A stretch of 30,380 nt of DNA, from the IMG/VR virus record IMGVR_UViG_3300032462_000046, positions 1-30,380 of that record. One strand, 5' to 3'. Shown here one piece after another: positions 24,101 through 30,380 of the stretch (the first letter of the stretch is position 1; the number at the start of each line of letters is the position of its first letter). The notes under the pieces are model-generated. The model had not been told where the DNA came from and searched no databases. It saw only the letters and a program-made list of their open reading frames with translations. The translations under genes and the position numbers were made by a program. Source of the DNA: a virus.

Positions 24101-25312
24101 ACCAGAGATACCACCCTCAGCAGTCATATAAGACGCTTTGTATGAGTGATCACCTACTACACTTGGGGATGAAGCTGTTCCAAACAATGCCATAACATTA
24201 CCTGGTCTATCAAGCACCTTCTGTGTAAATCCTAAACTTTCTGTAATAGTTTCTTGATATGATAGGAAATTAATCTTAACCTCACCATCATTTGTTCCAT
24301 CATTACTATCAAGTGAGCCATAATATGTTTCATCAGATGTTGGTGGGTTTGCAAGTAGGTCTTCTCCAACAAAATTATTACCAAGAAGGTCAACAAGACC
24401 ATTTGGATAATCTGTCTCAAAAAGATCCTGATTAAATGCACAGAATACACCATGTTTATCAGTTCCTCGATTTATAACAGTTTCAATGAAAATGTTTTGA
24501 CCTGTATTAATATCTCTAAAGTATGGGATTAATGACAATCCTTCTAAATACCCTAATTTGTTTATGTTTCTATCGTTAGCAAAATTACTTACTTGATCTT
24601 TTCTAAGACCGGTTGATGAGAAATATTGTGAAAATCTAGCATCAACAGCCAATGACTGATAATCTGAATAATCCCCACCTATAATAACAACATCAACCAT
24701 ATAGTCAGATGCCAAGTCCTTTGAATTAACATATGGTGGCATTTTCTCAACACTACCATACCATTCAAGTAAAGATCTGTCAAATCCACCCTTCTGTGAT
24801 TTGAATATAAATATTGTAACATACTTATCTGATAAGTTTGTAAGGTTCAATAATCTATCCGAATAACCTGGGTTAGTAGTTGTTTGATTTATGAATGCTT
24901 CAGTATCTCTCTTCCAAAATCCTGTAGTATCGAAAAATCTTCGATAAGGCCCAAGTCTCTCAACATCATTGTTAATAGTTGACGAGCTTGATAGTGTTTG
25001 ATACTCTATAGTGTCAAGTGTATCATCAGTCAATAGCAAATTAATAGCATATACTGGAGAACTCTCTAGCATCTTTGCGATTGTTCTATGGAAGAATGAT
25101 CCTTTTCGCTCAAGCTGTCTGTCTAGAGACCCGAAAACTGTTTCCAGGTCGTTAATATTTCTCAACAAAACGGGGGTGTTCACTGGTCCTCTCTTAGAGA
25201 CACCAATAACAGTGTTGGTTATACCATTAACTGTTGGACTAGAAATGACTGAGTCATCGAATTCTTCTAAGAATATTCCTGGTCTTTTGTATTTGCCAAT
25301 TTGGATTGCCAT
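21113..25312 (-). CDS. 18: gp18-like tail sheath protein, greatly enlarged
   Basis: The contractile sheath subunit. The N-terminus (IGKYKRPGIFLEEFDDS, then TVIGVSKRGPVNTPVLLRNINDLETVFG, residues 3-73) and C-terminal region (about 1225-1399: VNDNGRPVDVPPAAWIA, GVTGIAGLEHDYSLTD-like stretch, QTLYNSALSYLHVREVLIEL, GMGIIVNNVTILRTG) are typical of myovirus sheaths. The product is 1399 aa against 659 aa in T4 gp18. The extra length lies in the middle (roughly residues 330-1000), which is Ser/Thr/Val/Asn-rich and beta-strand-like, as expected for outward-facing inserted domains. The upstream gap holds TATATATAC and AT-rich leader; a terminator follows. Gp19-like tube lies about 5 kb away, separated by endonuclease genes, whereas in T4 the two are adjacent. 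Confidence 0.93.
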   Translation of the reverse strand: MAIQIGKYKRPGIFLEEFDDSVISSPTVNGITNTVIGVSKRGPVNTPVLLRNINDLETVFGSLDRQLERKGSFFHRTIAKMLESSPVYAINLLLTDDTLDTIEYQTLSSSSTINNDVERLGPYRRFFDTTGFWKRDTEAFINQTTTNPGYSDRLLNLTNLSDKYVTIFIFKSQKGGFDRSLLEWYGSVEKMPPYVNSKDLASDYMVDVVIIGGDYSDYQSLAVDARFSQYFSSTGLRKDQVSNFANDRNINKLGYLEGLSLIPYFRDINTGQNIFIETVINRGTDKHGVFCAFNQDLFETDYPNGLVDLLGNNFVGEDLLANPPTSDETYYGSLDSNDGTNDGEVKINFLSYQETITESLGFTQKVLDRPGNVMALFGTASSPSVVGDHSYKASYMTAEGGISGGQVNNTERTYWFTEDYVNDLFVSGTTVSTATFSVTVEVDQISQNGYAVIGGSQVVLDNGPYVMEVSSSYYGNIAVGVTNSYRAAYVVTSTGEVTVKQSTVANQNPLVSATDIVLGYASFSVGNGGVLAVPAPSFSDVSLNMSIYVNGPADARFKPFVYGTDYQYTVTSLSTFKVEFLNTSSSISTRDYEQYRRLKAFNKLLDYIDSSSSDKGVILVDPTEIQGSSKKYSMNYISVSDVKNTNLLNRSFVLTTTVPIDVTSNAVVEDGYVDDYFVTVEDVVQMANGDGPLVFYKLDDELILGVDGVETKAVKAVLGGMGVAANNSTMYLKYEQGQINTGDVIYQKTNYSPVTVDFVPGEGVTASLGGYDYVVFGVDLTEVDVFGNLNSDNIGANNAFFAEVDNNKGYQFLMSGLSNTGVFTTKADAGISPPPTGAGDRANILSTLSGGGYSFTGSPTYSYYAYEVNENVTLETLSNLINLFAYSDAYEDNPLYIDAHLDNTLNLKVYFEDYKLQSRASFGTLVFGDQDEKALRSNNTYYAKSFDSNFKQSVEVEYPVGYTTVPNKVLVRASRYTEVKVGDYLESTYATSSLHPNEVPRKLTRVTSKRLWSGDTTLVELTCDSEIKVNDFGNNDYQTFRHTEIDDYVSTYKAISLKGFRIRQDSLPDGTEEKQGTILNLVAKSTPLFKSITNKESFDFRYLVDSFGLGLTELSKQQLVDICGDRLDALGILNMPSVRSFKNSSSPSFVDDEGVLSVEFMAQGGDPESSPSFLYSFGEGAGVTSVGYFTPYLTVNDNGRPVDVPPAAWIATTYMRKHNSTVTSIVPWTIAAGVTNGRVTGIAGLEHDYSLTDIEFLNQAQMNPVVFKRNRGNIIETENTGQTLYNSALSYLHVREVLIELERELGRMLLDFQWKFNTPEVRSEIKLRADVICETYVSRNGLYNYFNKCDEENNTNEIIDNQIGVLDTYVEPIKGMGIIVNNVTILRTGAISSGGFINS

Positions 25313-25346
25313 AGTTTAAGTAATTTATTTTTATACAATTATGTAG

Positions 25347-25354
25347 TATATATA
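25347..25354 (-). promoter_or_regulatory. TATATATA element upstream of sheath gene
   Basis: The minus strand reads TTTTATATATACTACATAATTG here, 34 bases before the sheath ATG. It matches the TATATATAC element before other genes, at larger spacing. Late-promoter function is inferred. Confidence 0.4.
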
Positions 25355-25376
25355 AAAGAATAAAAGTGTAAAAAAT

Positions 25377-25937
25377 CTATTTTCTAGTATCTTCTATACT
25401 ATTAATATTACCTAAAATCTCTTTTTCCATTGATACCATCTTATCATCTATCTTCTTCTGATTTTCGATTATACTCCTTTTAAGTACCTCAATAGATATT
25501 TTTGAATCTGAGATTCTTTTTGATATTATGTTTATTGTCTCCTGTAATGATGTTTTCTGGTCATTACTATCACTCATAGATAGCAGTGACTTATTCTCTT
25601 GGAGAGACTTATTATCACTTGTAACACTATCCATAAGGTTCTCCAACCTCTTCTTATCATTAGCAACTTGTATATAGTTTGCAAGGAATGGATTATGATC
25701 TTCATCTGAGTTACCAATAACCTTAGCAACCTCATCATCCAACTTTGATTTCTCCATATCACTTTTGAACAGAGAATCTATTTGTGATTTCTTAGCTTTA
25801 AACTCATCCACTTGTGACTTAAGATCATTCATAGATGTTTTAGATGCCTTAACATCAACCGCGTCTGAATCATCTATTGATATTTTATTAACATCAACAT
25901 CCTCTTTAAATGAATTAAAACCTCTTAACCATTTCAT
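25377..25937 (-). CDS. Coiled-coil protein
   Basis: A 186-aa, highly charged protein with few aromatics. After a short start (MKWLRGFNSFKEDVDVN) it is almost entirely heptad-like helix (residues about 38-180, e.g. LKSQVDEFKAKKSQIDSLF and repeated I/L-x-x-x-I/L patterns). It has no cysteine, membrane segment or enzyme motif. Its ATG overlaps the TAA of the 965-aa gene in TAATG, so translation is probably coupled, and the two products may interact. The order 965-aa gene, coiled-coil gene, sheath is consistent with a virion or assembly role. Family unknown. Confidence 0.75.
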   Translation of the reverse strand: MKWLRGFNSFKEDVDVNKISIDDSDAVDVKASKTSMNDLKSQVDEFKAKKSQIDSLFKSDMEKSKLDDEVAKVIGNSDEDHNPFLANYIQVANDKKRLENLMDSVTSDNKSLQENKSLLSMSDSNDQKTSLQETINIISKRISDSKISIEVLKRSIIENQKKIDDKMVSMEKEILGNINSIEDTRK

Positions 25938-28834
25938 TATTTAGCCTTATTTATCAGTATATCGACAAGTGTATCGAGTCTATTACCATCGATATTATTA
26001 CCCATAACCATTTTAGTATATATACTCTTCTCATCAGATGATACCAAAACCTCAAGACTCTCAAGATCACATTCCACATTATTGGTTGTATTCTTATCAT
26101 CTGAATTGTTAAAAATAAACTTACCACTGCCCAAATGCAACGCTACATTGACGGGTGATATAGAAGATCCAGTTGTTATTGAATCACCAGCGGTATTAAG
26201 CATCTTTACAGAAGTATTATCAAAGGATGCCCCCTCTGAACAGAAGAACACCATTCTTCCACCGCCACCATTGTCCTTACTAACCTTTTTCAGAATAAAA
26301 AAGTTATATTTCTTATCGGATTTGTTTTTTATTCTGAAGCAAATTCCTGTTGGCGCTTTGCCATCATTCTTAAGAGCAACTAAATATTCGAAAATACTTG
26401 ACTTTTCCTGGAATAGTTTCCTAACATCATCATACTTCTTAAACTTAACGGTTGTAACGGTCTCTATTTTACCAGCAACCTCACTATTAATTCTAATATC
26501 CTTTTTATCCTTTTCACTAAATTTGCTATCCAAGGATGATCCATCAAGTCCAAAGTATTCATCCATGAATTTTGTAAGAGCTCCTTGTCTATACATCTCA
26601 CTATTACTCATCAATCTATTTATGAAACTTAATAGTATTTTACCAAGTGGTCTCTTTGTAGATTCACCAGTTTCCTTAGACTCTTTAGGCTTTTCTGATA
26701 CTTCAACATCCTCTTTTACAAGTTCTTCACCAATATTACTTTTATTCTTTCCACTACCTTTTATCGATTCCGGCTTTTCTCTTTTATCAGAGAAAACAAA
26801 TTCACATTCATCACTAAAAATCGTATTTCTAAATTCAGTATCAGCTAGTATATCATTAACACCCTTTAACCAGATATCCCATAGTTTAATATTTCTATAT
26901 GGACCAGCTTGAGGAGACGTTGGAGTGCCAGATTGACCAGTACCCATGTACTCATATTCTCTAAAAACACTATTGGAAACCTTACCATCCTTTCTACCAG
27001 AAGGTATAACACCAGGCGTGTGTATCCTCCAAGCTCTATGGAATATCATAACTATTTCCATAATAGGATCTGGAGATCTCAATACAAGTCTCCCAGATTT
27101 TTCCAACTTCTTTAATCGTATTTTAACCTCTCTATCCAAAACAAACATTTCGCTTATTTTTGGCTTAAACAGTTTTTCAAATTCAATCTTTATCGATCCT
27201 TGATTACCAACAGGCTTTTCACTTGTTGGTTCTCCAATAGATGATTCCGGATCTTCTTTAGATTCTGAACCATCTTTAACCTCTATCGCCTCATTCATTT
27301 TCATAAAATCCATATAAGTCCTAATTAGATGCTCATTTTTATCAATAGAAGCTCTTCTAACTTTATCACCTTCGGATTTGAAAGCCCCAATACCAGCCGC
27401 ATCAGGATCCTCCTTAAAAACGGATAATATCTTACCCATAGTGGAATTATATTTCTTTAATTCCTTTCCATAATCACCCAAAGGACCATAAAGTCCTTCC
27501 TCAGTATTAGCTAATGATAACGGGTTTTCATTATCATTAAATCTCAATGCTCTGTGTGTAAATCTAGCTATCTTCTCAGCTATTGGTTCCAATTTACCAC
27601 CCTTAGGATCATTTCTATATTCCTCAACAAATGATTCAAATAGTGGTCTAGTATCTGGATTTAGTGATGATTTCCTAGAACCATATAAATAATCATATAC
27701 TAATGAATATGTTTTTTTAATTAAGGATATACCAACCTTTTCTTTGTGGTGATTTAAAATATCTGTCAATAATTCCACATTTACTATGATACCCTTCTTA
27801 TTATCAGTAGATAATGTTTTAACATATCTTCGTAAATTAACAATAGATTGTGATGTGTGGGCATCTAATTTCTGACCCTTAGATCCTTTACTGACAATGT
27901 TTGACTTGGATTTATCAGATCCAAATTTCCTATCACCGGTCTTCATAACACCCCTCTGATTATCTCTATCATCAGAATTTTTAAACTCATTTATTGGTAA
28001 ATATGAACCATTTGTATATGACTCTATAACTTTTATATTTATATTCTTTGGGTTAATATCTGGGTTGTTTAATTGATCCTTGTCAATCTTTTTATCTTTT
28101 CTAAGATCCTTTGACCTATCAACCGTGTCTTTATTTTTATCCTCCTCCTCCTCCTCATCTATTGTTATATTATCAATGTTCTTAATAAGGTACAATAAAC
28201 TATTTAAGTTAGAAACCATCAATGGGTATAGTACCCTACTCTTATCACCATCTTTCTTGGTAACATCTGGATTTTCAACTTTCTCTTCACGATCATCTTT
28301 TTCCACTGTTTCTTCTTTCACACCAGATCCTTCTCCACTTTCTTCACCACTTTCTTTTTCCTTATCATCTCTCTCTCCTTTCAGGTCTTTCAACCACTTC
28401 ATAAATTTTTCCAAATTTGATATAATTTCTTCACTATTTTGGAGATCATATGATCCAAACTGTGATATCATAGCATTTATTGCCTCTAATAGTTCATCTA
28501 TATCAACATCGTCTTTATCAATAAGTGATGAAAATTGTTCAAATAATGTTAAAGATTCTATGAATTTGTAATCATCTCCACTCAGCCCTAACTGAACCGA
28601 ATCTCTCAATATCTCAAACTGAGCGTTTAATTCACCAATAAGACCACTGTCCTTATCACCAATTTTTCTTTTACCCCAAGAAATATTTGCCTTTCTAGCA
28701 ATAGAATTTATCATTCTACCAATCAAAGAGTCACCCCAAGGTATCTCACTAGAGAATACTTCATCTATTCTTTGTGATTGTTCAAGCTTTTTCCTATCTT
28801 TAAGGAATTGCTCTCTAAGTAGAATTCGATTCAT
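25937..28834 (-). CDS. Large acidic hypothetical protein, likely virion-associated
   Basis: I start this gene at the ATG at 28834 (965 aa, MNRILLREQFLKDRKKLEQS) because the frame extends only into intergenic promoter-like DNA upstream. An N-terminal segment (VFSSEIPWGDSLIGRMINSIARK, about 26-48) looks folded, followed by low-complexity charged linkers (about 170-215 and 245-280, Glu/Asp/Lys-rich, including a DEEEEED run). Two better-conserved-looking blocks follow: EPIAEKIARFTHRALRFNDN (about 423) and DPIMEIVMIFHRAWRIHTPG (about 600), each with an R/H-R-A-x-R core. The C-terminus (about 800-960) is beta-rich. I see no enzyme motif. The gene lies upstream of sheath on the same strand and is coupled to the coiled-coil gene; a structural role is inferred. 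Confidence 0.78.
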   Translation of the reverse strand: MNRILLREQFLKDRKKLEQSQRIDEVFSSEIPWGDSLIGRMINSIARKANISWGKRKIGDKDSGLIGELNAQFEILRDSVQLGLSGDDYKFIESLTLFEQFSSLIDKDDVDIDELLEAINAMISQFGSYDLQNSEEIISNLEKFMKWLKDLKGERDDKEKESGEESGEGSGVKEETVEKDDREEKVENPDVTKKDGDKSRVLYPLMVSNLNSLLYLIKNIDNITIDEEEEEDKNKDTVDRSKDLRKDKKIDKDQLNNPDINPKNINIKVIESYTNGSYLPINEFKNSDDRDNQRGVMKTGDRKFGSDKSKSNIVSKGSKGQKLDAHTSQSIVNLRRYVKTLSTDNKKGIIVNVELLTDILNHHKEKVGISLIKKTYSLVYDYLYGSRKSSLNPDTRPLFESFVEEYRNDPKGGKLEPIAEKIARFTHRALRFNDNENPLSLANTEEGLYGPLGDYGKELKKYNSTMGKILSVFKEDPDAAGIGAFKSEGDKVRRASIDKNEHLIRTYMDFMKMNEAIEVKDGSESKEDPESSIGEPTSEKPVGNQGSIKIEFEKLFKPKISEMFVLDREVKIRLKKLEKSGRLVLRSPDPIMEIVMIFHRAWRIHTPGVIPSGRKDGKVSNSVFREYEYMGTGQSGTPTSPQAGPYRNIKLWDIWLKGVNDILADTEFRNTIFSDECEFVFSDKREKPESIKGSGKNKSNIGEELVKEDVEVSEKPKESKETGESTKRPLGKILLSFINRLMSNSEMYRQGALTKFMDEYFGLDGSSLDSKFSEKDKKDIRINSEVAGKIETVTTVKFKKYDDVRKLFQEKSSIFEYLVALKNDGKAPTGICFRIKNKSDKKYNFFILKKVSKDNGGGGRMVFFCSEGASFDNTSVKMLNTAGDSITTGSSISPVNVALHLGSGKFIFNNSDDKNTTNNVECDLESLEVLVSSDEKSIYTKMVMGNNIDGNRLDTLVDILINKAK

Positions 28835-28859
28835 ATAATTTTTTAAGAAATTTACTATA

Positions 28860-28867
28860 TATATAAA
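28860..28867 (+). promoter_or_regulatory. TATAAATA octamer in divergent intergenic region
   Basis: TATATATATAAATAAA spans this site between the 965-aa gene (minus) and the 120-aa gene (plus). The exact octamer points rightward, 74 bases before the ATG at 28942. The same AT tract gives TTTATATATATAG on the other strand, 17-30 bases before 28834, so it may serve both directions. Confidence 0.42.
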
Positions 28868-28941
28868 TAAACCACAGTGTAAATTTGGCAAAACGGTATA
28901 TTCTCTGTATATTTAATGAACAACAAACAAACACTGTTAAG

Positions 28942-29304
28942 ATGAGAAATAAAAACATCATATCTATACACCTAAAGGCTTTCAAAACTGTTGAAGAATT
29001 CAAAGCTCTATTATCTGATAACAACATAACATTCTTATCACCAGAAAAATTAGCAGACGCTTTTGAGAAAGGCTGGAAAAAAGTATTTATCGACAAGTCT
29101 ACTGAAATTGTCATTGCTTATCTACACAGTGGTGCAAAAAAGATTAGCTTTGATGAAGAATTATTGGATGAATTAAATAACATGCCATCTATAGGTTTCT
29201 CAAAAGTAGAATTGACAATGGACTCTGTTTTGGACAAAATAAATGCTTATGGTATGGATTCTCTAAACAAAAGAGAAAAGGAATTTCTAAAAGTGGTTAA
29301 GTAA
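28942..29304 (+). CDS. Small protein with rhomboid-tail-like C-terminus
   Basis: I chose the ATG at 28942 (120 aa, MRNKNIISIHLKAFKTVEEF) over an upstream TTG at 28885 that would extend into the promoter region. The last 25 residues (SVLDKINAYGMDSLNKREKEFL) match the short motif I-L-D-K-I-x-x-x-G-x-x-S-L-x-x-x-E-K-x-F-L that ends many Bacteroidetes rhomboid-family membrane proteins (DUF6576-like). Here it is attached to a small soluble N-terminal part with no membrane segment. Function is unknown. A strong terminator follows 22 bases after the stop, marking a single-gene transcription unit. Confidence 0.75.
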   Translation: MRNKNIISIHLKAFKTVEEFKALLSDNNITFLSPEKLADAFEKGWKKVFIDKSTEIVIAYLHSGAKKISFDEELLDELNNMPSIGFSKVELTMDSVLDKINAYGMDSLNKREKEFLKVVK

Positions 29305-29326
29305 TCCATACTTATAATATAATGGC

Positions 29327-29359
29327 AAAAAAAACCTCGAAATATCGGGGGTTTTTTTT
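29327..29359 (+). terminator. Rho-independent terminator
   Basis: Eight A residues and CCTCGA pair, across an AATA loop, with TCGGGG and eight T residues (one T-G pair, one bulged G). It lies 22 bases after the stop of the 120-aa gene. The A run on the other side could also allow function in reverse. Confidence 0.9.
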
Positions 29360-29424
29360 ATTTTCTAAAAAAATCCACAACAACAGATTTTGCATCTAAA
29401 ATCTAATATATAAATTAATATTTT

Positions 29425-29715
29425 ATGAGATACACTAAACTAACCTATGGCGATAAGACCATAACCAACAATAAACACATTACAGAAATACTTTTAAGTA
29501 ATAAATTTTACTGGCTCATCGATTCAGAAATTGAAAATGCTGATATCGAGATAAATAATAATACCATTATATGGAATTCAGGCGAGTATTATACTGGCAA
29601 CTGGCATTATGGCATATTTAAAAACGGTGAATTTCATGGAAATTTTATAAATGGAATATTTGAAGACGGTAGATTTAAAGGAAAGTGGGTAAGCGGTATT
29701 AATCTTAATCAATAG
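29425..29715 (+). CDS. Small MORN-like repeat protein
   Basis: A 96-aa product whose second half is a chain of short beta units: GEYYTGNWHYGIFKNGEFHG then NGIFEDGRFKGKWVSG (residues about 53-91), of the form G-x-W/F-x-x-G-x-F-x-(N/D)-G-x-F-x-G. This resembles MORN-type or related pentapeptide-like beta-strand repeats common in phage hypothetical proteins. The first 45 residues form a head without recognisable motif. It follows the terminator and has AATATATAA 13 bases before its ATG, so it probably starts a new transcript. Function unknown. Confidence 0.7.
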   Translation: MRYTKLTYGDKTITNNKHITEILLSNKFYWLIDSEIENADIEINNNTIIWNSGEYYTGNWHYGIFKNGEFHGNFINGIFEDGRFKGKWVSGINLNQ

Positions 29716-29745
29716 TATAATTGATCGAAAAAATTAGTTTTTAAA

Positions 29746-30189
29746 ATGAGAGAAAAAAGAACTATGTTACATCCAAATAATATCTGGACATCAAAGGATA
29801 TAAATATAAGCTTTGAGTCAAATGATTATTATTTTGAGATAGGCGACCATGTAACAACAGATATATCAGAAGCAGTGTCATTAATGATACGATTAACTGA
29901 CTGGGATGATAATATATGGAATACAAAGATTAAGGATATAAATTTATATAACACAATTCCTAAAAATGCTTTATACTGGATGTCAGGAGGTGATGAAGAG
30001 TGGATGATAGAGGATAATTATATAAAGAGCTGGAATGAATGCTGTTCAGAATATCAAGAGGAATTTGGCATACCAATAATGAATATTTTGGAAAAATCTG
30101 AAACTCTAAAGGATGTTAGGGATGGATTTATAAAACAATTGAGTCTTGAAATACTATACGAATTCGCACTTAGTAGAGGAATATCATAA
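29746..30189 (+). CDS. Hypothetical protein
   Basis: A 147-aa acidic protein, rich in Trp, Asp, Glu and Asn (MREKRTMLHPNNIWTSKDIN at the start). A later ATG (29764) would give MLHPNNIW and is also possible. The C-terminal third (SETLKDVRDGFIKQLSLEILYE) is a probable helix. I see no motif or family. It follows the MORN-like gene by 30 bases on the same strand and likely shares its transcript. Confidence 0.65.
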   Translation: MREKRTMLHPNNIWTSKDINISFESNDYYFEIGDHVTTDISEAVSLMIRLTDWDDNIWNTKIKDINLYNTIPKNALYWMSGGDEEWMIEDNYIKSWNECCSEYQEEFGIPIMNILEKSETLKDVRDGFIKQLSLEILYEFALSRGIS

Positions 30190-30191
30190 TC

Positions 30192-30200
30192 TATATATAA
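30192..30200 (+). promoter_or_regulatory. TATATATAA element before last gene
   Basis: TATATATAA ends three bases before the ATG at 30204, repeating the spacing seen at other genes. It may be a promoter giving a leaderless transcript. Confidence 0.42.
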
Positions 30201-30203
30201 CTC

Positions 30204-30380
30204 ATGTTATCCTATAAAAAATTCTTTGAATCCAAACAGGAAATAGATTCCATCTGTAGAAAATATGGAATCCAAGACTATACAATAAATCCTGATGAAT
30301 CGATCGATGTTGACGGAGATGTTGATTTATCTAGTAGAGAATTAAAAAAGATTCCCCTGAAATTCCGAAACGTCCGTGGT
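30204..30380 (+). CDS. Leucine-rich-like repeat protein, N-terminal part only
   Basis: An open frame of 59 codons runs from the ATG at 30204 to the right edge without a stop. It starts MLSYKKFFESKQEIDSICRK and continues INPDESIDVDGDVDLSSREL, KKIPLKFRNVRG. The pattern V-D-G-D-V-D-L-S-x-x-x-L-x-x-I-P-x-x-F is a common opening of phage proteins that go on with leucine-rich-like repeats, so I expect repeats beyond the window. The short N-terminal part (SYKKFFES) vaguely resembles the start of the 16537-17175 product. Function unknown. Confidence 0.7.
   Translation, partial: MLSYKKFFESKQEIDSICRKYGIQDYTINPDESIDVDGDVDLSSRELKKIPLKFRNVRG

Noticed and set aside
26082-26912. 276-aa plus-strand open frame opposite the 965-aa gene
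   Set aside because: Ser/Phe/Leu-rich translation typical of the antisense of a Lys/Asp/Glu-rich gene; no start signal; the minus-strand gene is coupled to its neighbour.
28141-28160. CTCCTCCTCCTCC run as a regulatory or repeat element
   Set aside because: It is the complement of the Glu run in the 965-aa protein.
28080-28571. 163-aa plus-strand open frame
   Set aside because: Antisense shadow of the acidic linkers; long Ser runs come from complementing Glu/Asp codons.
28885-28941. TTG start for the small protein after the divergent promoter
   Set aside because: The extension MAKRYILCIFNEQQTNTVK runs through promoter-like DNA; ATG 28942 gives a cleaner N-terminus.

Overview
The window looks like part of the genome of a large, AT-rich, contractile-tailed T4-like myovirus. 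Recognisable T4-type virion genes are a tail sheath (gp18-like, 1399 aa), tail tube (gp19-like), sheath terminator (gp15-like), baseplate wedge gp25 and a zinc-ribbon baseplate protein of the gp26 type. T4-type DNA metabolism genes are a clamp-loader ATPase (gp44-like) and a recombination nuclease subunit (gp47/SbcD-like). The host cannot be read directly. Most genes lack a Shine-Dalgarno sequence, the DNA is very AT-rich, and a rhomboid-tail-like C-terminus occurs in one small protein; these features favour a Bacteroidetes host, but that is inference. No tRNA, rRNA, IS element or CRISPR array was seen.

Layout. Bases 1-4.5 kb: a cut-off hypothetical gene, gp15-like terminator, gp44-like clamp loader, an apparently frameshifted gene in two overlapping frames, and gp25. 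Bases 4.4-10.9 kb: one giant 1914-aa tail/baseplate protein with a beta-propeller-like segment and chitin-binding-like modules, preceded by an HNH endonuclease gene whose end overlaps its start. Bases 10.9-13.8 kb: a zinc-aminopeptidase-like protein, the gp47-like nuclease and two small genes. Bases 13.8-21 kb: an endonuclease-rich zone around the tail tube and gp26-like genes, with two full-length Vsr-like homing endonucleases, one truncated copy and one decayed remnant. Bases 21-28.8 kb: the sheath gene with its terminator, a coiled-coil protein and a 965-aa acidic protein. Bases 28.9-30.4 kb: small plus-strand accessory genes, the last cut by the window edge.

How it works together. Sheath, tube, sheath terminator, gp25, the gp26-like protein and probably the giant protein would build the contractile tail and baseplate. 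gp44 and gp47 belong to replication and recombination, and in T4 the clamp loaded by gp44/62 also activates late promoters of sequence TATAAATA. That exact octamer lies before the tail-tube gene and two other genes. A related element, AATATATA, sits only three or four bases before the start codon of at least eight genes, including a perfect 20-bp palindrome between two divergent genes, which suggests leaderless transcripts. Genes switch strand many times, unlike the long co-directional modules of T4, and homing endonucleases occupy many junctions.
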